A DNA stretch of 64,000 nt from Turnera subulata (taxonomy: Eukaryota > Streptophyta > Magnoliopsida > Malpighiales > Passifloraceae), in assembly GCA_028386065.3 (NCBI GenBank), contig JAKUCV010002307.1:88662-152661 (forward strand), read 5' to 3'. The translations under genes were made by a program, and so were the position numbers. A model generated the notes under the pieces. It had not been told where the DNA came from. It searched no databases and saw nothing but the letters and a program-made list of their open reading frames with translations. Of this stretch, positions 22,587 to 32,379 are shown in pieces. Position 1 is the stretch's first letter; every line of letters begins with the position of its first letter.

Positions 22587-23350
22587 CTAACTATCGGTAG
22601 TCAACTCATAGCGGCAAACAGGACAGTAGTGGCTGGTTTCTAACCACTTGGTAATGCAATTTCCATGGAAGACATAATGACAAGGCAAGCTCCCTGCAAG
22701 GCCAACAACATCCTCCAGGCACACCATGCACATCTGCCTACTGTCGCCGGCCACCATCACACCCTTCAAAACCTGCGCCGCCTTTGCTGTGGGAACCATA
22801 CTGCAACTGTTCCTCCTCTCGTATTCCCTTCTGGACTCCCTCATGACTCTGCCAACCGAATCATGTTCCCTTCTCGATTCCCCATGATCATGACCCCGTC
22901 AACCATATCATAACCCATTCTTGACTCCCTCGTGGCCCTGTCAACCGAACCCGTCCCCTCTAATTCTTTCTCAACCAGAAAAACGTATATAGTTACCACC
23001 GGAGTCGGCCGTGACGGAGACCGACCGGAGAGGCGTTCGCTAAAACGATCCTTAATGGTCTGTATCAACGTGTTGCGTCGCTCCACGTCGGCGATCCAAC
23101 AAGGTAAGTAGAGGGAAAGATCGTTTTGGAGCACAATGAGGCCGTCCTCAAGCAAACTCCAACGGCTTCCTTGAAAGTGTTGTGCTGGTGTGCGAGACTC
23201 TCCTTGAGAGACTAATGTATCGTCAAGCCTTTGATACTTTTTGCGTATCCTTTGGAAGCTATAGCGAAATGACGAGGAGGGGGAGGGATGATAAAGGGAT
23301 AGTGGCTCCTCCAGGCAGAACTCACAACGGTAGGATTGTTGGAACACCAT
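22587..23350 (-). pseudogene. RING-H2 ligase copy 4 (RING4): frameshifted, and a zinc ligand changed
   Basis: ATG at 23350 (MVFQQSYRCEFCLEEPLSL) opens the family-like frame through LPCWIADVERRNTLIQT and PTPVVTIYVF to MVDGVMIMGNR, where one base is missing relative to RING2 (GATTCCCCATGATC here against GATTCCCCAATGATC there, near 22885). The C-terminal half continues in another frame (MRESRREYERRNSC, SMVPTAKAAQVLKGVMV, then CMVCLEDVVG). In the RING, PCHYVFHGNC has Tyr where RING2 has the first His ligand (PCHHVFHGNC), so even a corrected frame would lack one zinc ligand. Promoter and leader are conserved. Probably a recent pseudogene. Confidence 0.87.
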
Positions 23351-23639
23351 ACTTGTTGTTTCTTTCTTTGAGGATGAGTATGAAAACTGAAAGGTTTTTT
23401 TTTTTTTTTCTTTCACTTGCTTGGAGGTGGAGGAAGATGTTGAAACAATGAAGTTGAGGAACAGAGTAGTCTCTCTTTTATAGTGTGGAGCGAGTAAGCG
23501 TGGGTAAGTGTTCCCAATTCCAATTAGGATTCGGAGTTAGTTTCTGATTCCAAGTAGAAATCGGACTGTATTTTTTTTTTTTTCAATAACCGACTTCATT
23601 TTCCATTGGTTATCTTTGATTCTTTCTTTTTTTAATATA

Positions 23640-24470
23640 AATAAGCATCTCCCGGCTCGACTCAAATCCGAGTAGGACATGGATTGGCGCCAATGACGCG
23701 GTTTTTTTTGTCAACAAAAAAAAGGGTTTATTTTCCTTAACAGATTCTCTTTTTTAATCTTTTTTTTTTTAAATTTACCTATCTAAGCCAATTTATTTTT
23801 CAAACTTTATTATGCTTATGGCCTTTTTTCTGTATTCATGGTACTCCTGGATGATTGGCATCATTAATTTGTGGCAACAAAGTGGCGGCAATCTTACCAC
23901 AGAGCTGAACTTCGAGTCCTTGTGATGTTTATTGGAGGTGGAAGCTTTTTTTTTTTTAAAAAAGAAACTTTCTTGGAGGTGGAAGATGGGTGGAAATTGG
24001 AATAATGAAGGTGAGACCGTGACGGACAGACTACTACTCTGTGTTTTAATGTAGAGTAGTGAATCGAAGTGTTAACCTCTCAATTTTCAAGTCGGTTTCC
24101 CCATTGCTAATAGGCTACGGATTGCCATATAACGTTAAGTTACTTCCATTTTTAAAAAAGAAAATTAACCGACTCGTTTTATTTTTTTTTCACAATTTTT
24201 TTTGGCGAAAAATTGCAGGAGAACATGTTCCTTCCTATGGCAGAATGAAGAAATTGTGGGAGATACAAAACTTTTCTTCTTATGGGCATAATAAATTAAG
24301 TAGCTGCTCATCGTGATCAAATCTTGTAAATGGCAACGTAACACAATACATTTGACTATAGTTCCTCGTCAAGATTCAAACAGAGGAGAGAAGGTAGGCC
24401 ATCAAGCCAACCACGGGATCCCATTATGGTATTCTCCTCAAGTGGTAACCTTGTGATGATTCGCGTGACA
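23640..24470. repeat. Second mosaic of gene fragments, left of RING5 (parallel to 8880-10200)
   Basis: In order: a spacer also found right of RING1 (GGACATGGATTGGCGCCAAT at about 23679 and about 8921); a copy of the PSRP-3 C-terminal codons at about 23853-23925 (GGCATCATTAATTTGTGGCA); RING-leader-like sequence to about 24190; a membrane-protein last-exon fragment at about 24215-24420 (AGGCCATCAAGCCAACCACG); and a short PSRP-3 3'-flank piece to about 24470. The PSRP-3 3'-flank part is much shorter here than in the first mosaic, where it spans about 560 bases. Confidence 0.76.
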
Positions 24471-24628
24471 ACAAGAATGACTGAATGCAGCGCAAAAAAA
24501 CTGCAGAATTCCATCAATATTCAGACAAATGTTTACTTTACATTCATTGCAAAAAGTAATCATCATCTCCCCAGAAATACAAGGCAATTCTTACAAAAAT
24601 TTAGAATACTAATAGTGTTCTGGTTAAA

Positions 24629-25387
24629 CTAATTATCGGTTGGCAACTCATAGCGGCAAACAGGACAGTGGTGGCTGGTATCCAACCACTTGGTAATGCA
24701 ATTTTCATGGAACACATGATCACAAGGCAAGCTCCCTGCAGGGCCAACAACATCCTCCAGGCACACCGTGCACATCTGCCCATTGTCGCCGGCCACCATC
24801 ACACCCTTCACAACCTGCGCCGCCTTCGACATGGGAACCGTACTCCAATCGGTCCTCCTCTCGTATTCCCTTCTCGACCGCCTCACGACCATGCCAACCA
24901 CATCTCGTCCCCTTCTCGACCGCCTCACGACCCTGCCAACCAAATCATGTCCCCTTCTCGATTCCCTCGTGGCACTGTCAACCGAGCCCGTCCCTTCTAA
25001 ATATTCTTTCACAACCTTGTAAACGCATATAGTTACAACCGGAGTTGGCTCTGACTCCGGCCAACCGGAAAGACGTTCGCTAACACGAAACATAATGGTC
25101 TGTTTCAACGTGTTGCATTGCTCCACGTCGGCGATCAAAGAAGGTAAGAAGCGGGAAAGATCGTCTTGGAGCACAACGAAGCCGTCATCAAACAAACTGC
25201 AAGGGCTTCCTGCTGTCCACTCTCGTGATGGGCCGCGAGATACTGCTTGAGGGGTTGTATCGTCAGGCCTTTGATACTTTTCGTGTCTCGTTAGGTAGAT
25301 ATAGCGAAACGGCGAGGGGCGGGAGGAATGAGGGAATTGTGGGTCGGGCGGGCGGACCTCACAATCGTAGGATTGTTGGAGCTCCAT
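24629..25387 (-). CDS. RING-H2 finger E3 ubiquitin ligase, copy 5 (RING5), intact
   Basis: Single exon, 252 residues, probable ubiquitin ligase. ATG chosen at 25387 (MELQQSYDCEVRPPDPQF), aligned with the starts of the other copies. The same frame is open for 71 more codons upstream, but that part overlaps the TATA box and A-rich leader. Shared blocks: FRYIYLTRHEKYQRPDD, SRFLPSLIADVEQCNTLKQT, PTPVVTICVYKVVKE. The Arg-rich stretch has one more repeat pattern than RING2 (RESRRGHDLVGRV, VRRSRRGRDVVGMV, VRRSRREYERR). Linker TVPMSKAAQVVKGVMV is followed by a complete RING-H2 (CTVCLEDVVG, PCDHVFHENC, HCPVCRYELPTDN). Single-exon structure and very similar non-coding flanks show recent duplication with RING2. 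Confidence 0.86.
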   Translation of the reverse strand: MELQQSYDCEVRPPDPQFPHSSRPSPFRYIYLTRHEKYQRPDDTTPQAVSRGPSREWTAGSPCSLFDDGFVVLQDDLSRFLPSLIADVEQCNTLKQTIMFRVSERLSGWPESEPTPVVTICVYKVVKEYLEGTGSVDSATRESRRGHDLVGRVVRRSRRGRDVVGMVVRRSRREYERRTDWSTVPMSKAAQVVKGVMVAGDNGQMCTVCLEDVVGPAGSLPCDHVFHENCITKWLDTSHHCPVCRYELPTDN

Positions 25388-25735
25388 ACTTGCTGTTTCT
25401 TTCTGCGAGAATGAGTAGGAAAAGTGGAAGGGTTTTTTTTTTTTTTTTGTTTCTTTAACTTCGGTGGAAGATGGTGAAACAATGAAGTTGAGGAACAGAG
25501 GAGTCTCTCTTTTATAGTGTGGAGCGAGCAAGTGTCTACGATTCCAAGTAGGATTCGGACTTTGTTTTTTTTTTTTTTTCTTTTCAACAACCGACTTCAT
25601 TTTCCATTGGTTATTTTGTTAAAAAAAAAAATAATAATAACCGACTCGTCTAACTAAAGATTTTTATTTTTTCAGTGTTATTTTTATTTTTTGTTGGTGC
25701 AATCTGCTAGCAAGTTCCAAGCTTGATCCAAATAT

Positions 25736-26251
25736 CAATGATTTGAAGAGAGATGAAGAAGAACAGCCCAAACATTTAGAAGACGGCCTTTATGATTTTT
25801 CAGTATGGTCTAGTAGTAATCAAGCCCTACATTCAAATAATCCGACACATTTTTGTGCTTTCCAATTACACCAGGCGGCAGCTTGAGCAAATCCATGAAT
25901 AATAAACTAAAGAATTGGTCAAATTCAACACCAGGGATGGTTGAAGCAAGGACCAATACAGCAGCATGAACTGAACAAGGCAACCCAAGCCAGAAAAAAG
26001 CTTATTAATTAGCAAAAAAGAATTGCAGCACAACATTTCCTTCCATTGAATAATGAAGAAATTGTAGGAGGGGGAGATAGAAAGCTTTTTTTTTTTTTTT
26101 TTTTTTTTTGAGAATCAAATAAATTTCAATACATCAAAACTGAGTTAGGGAGTGACACATTGATACAAAATTTTTCTTCTTACAGGCATAATAAAGTAGC
26201 TGCTCATCGTGATCAAATCTAGTAAATGGCAAAGTAACACACTACATTTGA
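25736..26251. repeat. Duplicated spacer (partner of 11605-12850) and 3' region of the membrane-protein gene
   Basis: Same sequence as right of RING2 but without the MITE, so it preserves that element's empty site (GGTCAAATTCAACACCAGGG at about 25917). A long poly-T run (about 26085-26109) lies within. No gene. Confidence 0.8.
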
Positions 26252-28062
26252 CTATAGTTCCTCGTCAAGATTCAGACAGAGAAGGTAGGCCATCAAGCCA
26301 ACCACGGGAACAAATCTTAGATAACTCACTATCTCAACCTTTTCTCTCTGAACATTTTGTAAATTGTCACCAATCAGCCAAGGCTGGAAGATTATATAAA
26401 GACAGATATCCCAAATAAAGGCATAAGCCAACCTCTCGGATCCTAAATAACCAACCAAGTATTCCCATCTATCAGTTAAGCTCCCAAAATCACCATTCAT
26501 TCGTCCAAAAAGAGCCCATAGTACAGATATCAAACATGCAGCTCCCCCAATAAGTCCCACTATTGGTGCTCCGCTTGTCATGACAGTGCCCAGTTGAGAG
26601 CGCTTCCGGGGCGTGCCATCCAAATCAGCCCCATTCAGCCGGATAGCCATGTAAGGTATCAAGAAAGCTGGCATCACAAGAAAACAATGATACTTTCATG
26701 AGAAAAAAAAAAAAAAATGAAAGCATTCTATAATCCAAATCTTTTAACTTTGTTGTTTAGGCATTTAGGTGAGAATCAGGCTTCTAATAGGGCAGAAGTA
26801 TCCCTCTAATGACCAAAGTTCTAACAAAAGAAAGCAAGTAATACAGGTAAAGAAAGATAACTGATCCAGCCAAACACATACCATCCTAAGGAATCTCTTG
26901 CAATCTCAAGGCCATTTACAATCAAAATTATGGCAACAACCTTTAAATAAAATGGAGAGAATAGTGGCCTACAAGTTCGAGCTAATCTATCAAACACCAA
27001 CCGGCAATTCAAGAAAAAAAAGATTGTTCACAAGGGAGCATACTATTTGTGAGGAACATCTGCAGGCCCCATAAAGCATCAAGTGAGCCCTTGTAGCGAT
27101 CCCTCTTGCTGTCCGTGAACAGCAAAGGAGCAAACATGAAAGTCCACCCAATAACAAAGTTGAATAATCCTTCAGCCATCTGATATATGGAGGCAGAAAA
27201 ACATTCAAATGTTAGAAGGGGTGGGTCTCTCTACTCGGTGCCAACTGGATTTATTTTCACCAATTTGATCCTTACCGGGTGAAGAACTGGGGCCTCAAGG
27301 ACATGAATGCCAACTACTCTGCCAAGAAATTCATTGCCAAGATCATTAAAGGTGTTTAAGCAGAAGGGATTGTGAATAGAAGCTAATTACCATAGTGCAT
27401 CGTACTCAATATCGCAGCTAATAGCAACAACTCTCATGTAAACAATGTCAACAGCAATAGAAGAACCAGTTGCAGAGTGATAAGTAGATATACAACAAGC
27501 AAAACTCATACCAGAATTCATCAAAGGCAAGATGAAGAAGAAATTGAGAGAGAGGCCAATGAGAGAATTCACTGTTTCTGAACTTATAGCCCACACAGGA
27601 TCTCCCTGCACACCATCAAAGACAACCCAATTCACAAAATTTCAATACTTAAAACGATAAAATTGTACTTGCAGCAAAAATTGTTTCCAGGTAGTAAAAA
27701 CTTTTTACCGGGGCAAGAGGGAGAAGAAAGAGCCACAAAATGTAGACTCCTTCAAGAACCCACAGTACGACTTGAGTCAGCTTCTGGCCACTTCCCTCGT
27801 CGGAAGAAACGGCAGCGTCTGAGAGATTAGGCGGTTTGCGGCGGGAGGCGCGGCTGATGGTGGTGGTGGTGGTCTTCAAGTTGGAGACACTCTCCGTTCT
27901 TGCTATAGCATTCCTGCCACCACTAAAGGATAGAAGAATAGCTTCTTCTCTACTTCTATTTAACTGCCGGTGGACGGTTACTCTCCGTGAATTTAACGGC
28001 GAGCAGTAATTGCTGCGGTGAAAAGGTGAAGTAGCAGCTGCTGCTACCGTTATCACACTCAT
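26252..28062 (-). CDS. Predicted chloroplast multi-pass membrane protein of unknown function, five exons
   Basis: Exons on the minus strand: 28062-27669, 27601-27512, 27316-27276, 27179-27044, 26667-26252; 358 residues, frame-consistent with GT-AG borders. The N-terminal about 90 residues are Ser/Thr/Arg-rich with few acidic residues (MSVITVAAAATSPFHRSNY), like a transit peptide. Hydrophobic segments follow: VVLWVLEGVYILWLFLLPLA, SLIGLSLNFFFILPLM, FNFVIGWTFMFAPLLF, APIVGLIGGAACLISVLWAL, AYAFIWDICLYIIFQPWLIG and YLRFVPVVGLMAYLLCLN. The loop DSKRDRYKGSLDALWGLQ and the tail NLDEEL are polar. I do not recognise a named family. Exon 3 is only 41 bases, and its border was chosen because it keeps the frame. 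Copies of its last exon lie at about 9.5, 12.85 and 24.35 kb. It is head to head with HOP2. Confidence 0.8.
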
Positions 28063-28400
28063 CGTTCCCCTTCCCCTTACCGGTTTTTGGCTTCTCACCA
28101 GAAGCAGTTGGGTTGGTTCAGTTTTGAACAACGAGGCAGCAGTAACACGACGTCGTAGAAGAGAAGTGGTGCTGGATTCGGTGTGGACACGTCAGCGGCT
28201 TAGTGAAAGCAAAAAAAAGCCAAGCAATATCCCCTTCTACGCTGTCGTTTTGGGAAAACTGAACCTCCCACCCATCAAGTCTAGCTCCTTCTCTCACAGG
28301 CCTCGGTTTCCCATAAATAGGAAACACAAGATATTTTGTGAGGGGGGAAGAAAAATTAAGCTATAGGAATTTTCCCGCGCATCCTCTCTGCAGATCGGCC
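28063..28400. promoter_or_regulatory. Short bidirectional promoter region between the membrane-protein gene and HOP2
   Basis: Only 338 bases separate the two start codons, which face away from each other, so promoters and leaders must overlap or abut. A possible HOP2 TATA-like motif (CCATAAATAGG) lies at about 28311-28321. Confidence 0.55.
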
Positions 28401-30245
28401 ATGGCCCCCAAATCCGATAGCACCGAAGGTAACCGCTAGGAACACTCGACTATCTCCGCTTTCTCTCGTCTTTTAGCTACTCGTTTCCTGGATTCTCCAT
28501 TTGTGTGGATTTTCAAACGCTAAGGGACTTCGTTTCAAATCGCTGGATTTAAGGTCTCTTCACAGTTTATTGAGCATCGATTGATCCATTTTTGTGGTTT
28601 TTGTTTCCTTTTTGGCTGTTTGTTTGTTACGGTGTTGCTTCGTCTAACTCTGTTACTGGAAATTTTGCAGCTATCGTCCTCAACTTCGTGAACGAGGTAC
28701 GCTTCGCGGCTTACTATCTCTCTCTCTCTTTTGCTTCCTTTCTTCTCGATTCTTCGCGTCGCTTAGGTTTTGTAACCCTAGGTGTTGTTTTTTGAAAGTA
28801 ATGAAACCTGTAAGATAATTAATCGATCTAACGGTTGCTTCTGGGAGAAAAAACTGGACCTCGCATTTCTATTTTTCCGGTCTGCTTCTAGGTGTTTGAG
28901 GATAAACCTTTTATTTTTTTTAAAAAAATTGGTTGTAGGTTGCTTGCTTTCAACTTTTAGGTAACCAAACAAAACGACGTACGTTATTCAAAATAAATAG
29001 TTTGCTTTTCTTTTCGTAAGAGTTTTCTTCTTCGAGGAGAGAAGGGACATCTAGTGGTCTTTGAGTTGTTCAAAAAGAAATGTATAAACGTTGAATTTTG
29101 TTGTTTCGGCTTTGATTTTTTGAAAATTTTTTTATTTTGGTTTTGACAGCAAAACAGGCCATTGAACTCTCAAAATGCGGCTGATTCCCTGCAAAAGTTT
29201 AATCTTAAAAAGGCAGCCGTTCAAAAAGCGTTAGATAATCTGGCAGATAATGGGAAGATTTCTTTCAAGGAGTATGGGAAGCAGAAGATATACATTGCTC
29301 GGCAGGACCAGTTCGATATCCCCAACAGCGAAGAGCTTAATCAGATGAAGGAAGACAATGCCAAGCTGCAGGAGCAGCTGGATGAGCAGAAGAGAGCTAT
29401 CAGCGAAGTGGAAGGAGGTACTACTGTGGTTTTACATGGTTTCTAAATGTCCTGCAGAAATAATGTGGTTCTAGTCTCTAACATTGCATCATGCCAGTTG
29501 ATTCTCTTGAGTTCTGATTTTCTTCAAGTAGGAGTGTAAGGTGTTATAATAGTCTACGTGGTGATTGATGGGTAGTTTCTTCTACGACCACACTCATTGT
29601 CATATGTTTCAACTACTTGTTTCAGCGTTCTAGTGTCATATTAGAGAATGAAGTGAGAGTGTTTGGTCAGCAATTTGAGCTGAAACTGGTGTGCATTGTT
29701 TCAGAAATTAAAAGTTTGCAGTCGAATTTGACGCTGGAACAGATACGTGATAAAGAAGCCAAACTGAGGAAGGAGGTAAGTTGCCCCAGTGTTCTTGAAG
29801 CAATTCTGTATTTAATATACTGCGTGAGAAGACTGAGTAGAACTATGGATTTCTCTTGATTGTGTGTAGGTAAAACAAATGGAGGACAAATTGGTGAAGC
29901 TGCGGGATGGAGTAACCTTGGTCAGGCCAGAGGAACGGAAGGCAATTGAGGAAATGTATTCAGAGAAAGTTGGTCACTGGAGAAAGCGTAAGCGGATGTT
30001 CAAGGATCTCTGGGATGCCATAACTGAGAACTCGCCAAAGGATCTGACGGAATTTAAGGTTTTTGACATACATTCTATCTCTTGTAAGCATGTGCCTTAG
30101 TCCTTGCAATGGTTGTGTTACTTTAATAGCCATTCTCGTTTTGTAGGAGGAGCTTGGAATTGAATATGATGAAGATGTTGGTGTGAGTTTGCAGTCATTC
30201 AGTGAGTTGCTGCAACATGGTAAGAAGCGTGGCAGAGGCCAGTGA
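28401..30245 (+). CDS. HOP2: HOP2 homologous-pairing protein (meiotic recombination), six exons
   Basis: HOP2 with MND1 stimulates DMC1/RAD51 strand invasion between homologous chromosomes in meiosis. Exons: 28401-28428, 28671-28696, 29150-29417, 29705-29775, 29870-30058, 30147-30245, giving 226 residues, the usual plant HOP2 length. The N-terminal winged-helix region reads EAIVLNFVNEQNRPLNSQNA and DSLQKFNLKKAAVQKALDNL. The central coiled coil includes NSEELNQMKEDNAKLQEQLD and SLQSNLTLEQIRDKEAKLRK. The C-terminal part has VGHWRKRKRMFKDLWDAITE and ELGIEYDEDVGVSLQSF, ending KKRGRGQ. The first two exons are tiny (28 and 26 bases), but their junctions restore the HOP2 frame. Exon 6 has a second, truncated copy at 32466-32540. 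Nothing suggests inactivation. Confidence 0.94.
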
Positions 30246-31543
30246 CTTCGTACAAAGAGCTGTGCATACTTGATCAATCAATTAGGCGCATAATGTGTTA
30301 ATACTTTTAGATGAGTTGTTGCAAGTAGTAGATTATGCAGGACAACTAGTGTAGTTTTCTTATTCCTGTTACTGTTGATTTCCTCGAGCATTAGTTGCTA
30401 ACCTCTTGATTATGGTGGTGCATACAGCAAAAGTTTATGTGGTTATACGCGAATGCGGTACGTAGTTTAAAATACTCGGATATGGTGAGCGCATTTAACT
30501 CTTTTGTGGAAACAGTTGTTTAGGATTCAATTAATGATTGATGTAAATATCAGGTTTCCTTAGATTTAATCTCATTCCTGCAAATAGATCAATTAGATTT
30601 AATTGCATTCCTGCAAACAGATCAATTGCTTGGCCTTCTCTTCTTTGTTTGTGCTTCGATTGATAAACGGTCTATTGTCTCAGATTTACGAGAAAATAGT
30701 TCTAGCCACTTCGCTATGCTTGGCTACACATTTCTTAAAAATTTGAGAGATGCAATTGCAAGGTCTGCAGGTAACGTTCGTTCCCCGTTTTAGCTGACAT
30801 TCTGTCATATGTTGAGTCCTAAACGATTTTCCTATGCTGCATGCTCGTGTCTCGCTTAAAGGACCCTTAAGTCCCCTTTTCAAGCAAAGTGTATTAACAA
30901 CTGATAAATTCAATAGTAGACGAATAGTTATAAACTGTGATGACATCCTTGTACATATTCGGTGAAAAGGCACTCTGAAACTTAATAAGAAATGCGAGTT
31001 CAAAAAACAGAAAAAGAAATGGTAACATTTGAACAAAATTCATCCTATTGGCAAAGCTCACAAAACTTACAAACAGAAGTCATATATGCATCTTAGAATC
31101 CCCAAACTCCCCTTGTCATCACAGAAAATAGTCCCTTCCCCAAGTTTTGGCGTTTTCAGCTCTCAGATCCTTCTGCAGCATGCACTGTAGAATATTCATG
31201 ACTTGGATGCACATTCACTCCAGTTTGAAGGTTTAAAGGGATTTGCTTAGTAGACTTTTCAGTTGCCAGAGCCACAGCTTTAGGCTGGCTTGATTCAACA
31301 GTGAAACCTTGGCCTGGAGATTCACCCTTACTCTCATGAAAAACAGCATCCTTCTCCAATAGCTTGATTGGGTCCTGTTCATCCGAGGACATTACTGTGA
31401 CCTTCAAACCATCTTCTGCTGAATCTGAACTTGAAGTTGATTTTGACCGCTGCTGTTCTCCTAGCTGCTCACCCTTGAACTTTTCCGCTCTGTATTCAGG
31501 CATTTTCTGATTTCCTGATCCTGGTTTAACTTTCTTTGGCATG
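30059..31543. repeat. Segmental duplication, copy A (HOP2 last exon to IST1-like last exon)
   Basis: Homologous by eye to copy B (32380-33679) through the HOP2 last intron and exon, the convergent spacer (TTTTAGCTGACATTCTGTCATATGTTG-type block near 30794 and 32928), and the 3' two-thirds of the IST1-like last exon. Copy A ends at GGCATG (31538-31543), where RING-derived sequence begins. Divergence is visible throughout (indels and point changes), so the event is not very recent. Confidence 0.85.
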
Positions 31544-31983
31544 TCCAAATCATATTCCCTTTCAACCGAACCCGTCCCTTCTAATAATTCTTTCACAACC
31601 TTATAAACGTATATAGTTACTACCGGAGTTGGCCATGACTCCGACCAACGGGAAAGACGTTCGCTAACACGCTGCACAATGGTCTGTATCAACGTGTTGC
31701 GTTGCTCCACGTCGGCGATCAAACAAGGTAAGAAGCGGGAAAGGTCGCTTCGGAGCACAATATTGTAGCCATCATCAAACAAACTGCAAGGGCTTCCTGC
31801 TGGCCACTCTTGTGATGGGCCGTAAGACACTGCTCGAGGGACCACTGTATAGTCTAGCCTTTGATACTTTTTGTGTATCGTTTGGTAGATATAGCGAAAC
31901 GGCGAGGAGGAGGGGGAGGAATGAAGGGATTGTGGCTCCGTTGCGCGGACCGAACAGTCGTAGGATTGATGATGGAACACCAT
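31156..31983 (-). CDS. Chimeric gene: RING-family N-terminal half fused in frame to a duplicated IST1-like C-terminus (RING6)
   Basis: One open frame of 275 residues. Residues 1 to about 140 are RING-family (MVFHHQSYDCSVRATEPQSL, FRYIYQTIHKKYQRLDY, SRFLPCLIADVEQRNTLIQT, PTPVVTIYVYKVVKELLEGT), stopping before the Arg-rich repeats and the RING. From about residue 147 (MPKKVKPGSGNQKMPEY) to the end it is the acidic, Ser-rich tail of the IST1-like neighbour (QQRSKSTSSSDSAEDGLKV, IPLNLQTGVNVHPSH, HAAEGSES). It stops 21 codons earlier than the parent because a Ser codon TCA became TGA. No RING remains, so ubiquitin-ligase activity is not expected; no membrane segment or targeting signal is seen. 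The RING-type TATA box (32104-32111) and leader are intact. Whether it is expressed is unknown. Confidence 0.82.
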   Translation of the reverse strand: MVFHHQSYDCSVRATEPQSLHSSPSSSPFRYIYQTIHKKYQRLDYTVVPRAVSYGPSQEWPAGSPCSLFDDGYNIVLRSDLSRFLPCLIADVEQRNTLIQTIVQRVSERLSRWSESWPTPVVTIYVYKVVKELLEGTGSVEREYDLDMPKKVKPGSGNQKMPEYRAEKFKGEQLGEQQRSKSTSSSDSAEDGLKVTVMSSDEQDPIKLLEKDAVFHESKGESPGQGFTVESSQPKAVALATEKSTKQIPLNLQTGVNVHPSHEYSTVHAAEGSES

Positions 31984-32103
31984 CCTTGTGTTCTTTCTTT
32001 GACAATGAGCAGGAAACCTGAAAGGGTTTTTTTTTCTTCTTTAACTTTCTGGGAGGAGGTGGAAGATGGTGAAACAATGAAGTTGAGGAACAGAGTAGTC
32101 TCT

Positions 32104-32111
32104 CTTTTATA
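32104..32111 (-). promoter_or_regulatory. TATA box inherited by the chimeric gene
   Basis: TATAAAAG on the minus strand, 121 bases upstream of the chimera's ATG, at the same place as in RING2 to RING5. RING-type upstream sequence continues to about 32371. Confidence 0.58.
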
Positions 32112-32379
32112 GTGTCGAGCGAGCAAGTGTGGGTTAGTGTCTCCGATTCCAAGTAGGATTCGGACTTTGTTTCTGATTCCATGTGGGGATCGGACTTTGT
32201 TTTTTTTTTTTTTTCAACAGCCGACTTCATTTTCCATTGGTTATTTTGTTCCTTTAAAAAAAAATAAATAAACCGAACCGTCTAACTAATAATTTTTATT
32301 TTTTCAGTGTTTTTTATTTTTTTTTGGATTCAATCTCCTAGCAAGTTCCAAGCTTGATCCTTGAAGACAGAAATTTAAG

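Noticed and set aside
25388..25600. N-terminal extension of RING5 from an upstream ATG
   Set aside because: The extension is Lys-rich from A-runs, overlaps the TATA box shared by all copies, and is not conserved in frame in RING2 or RING6.
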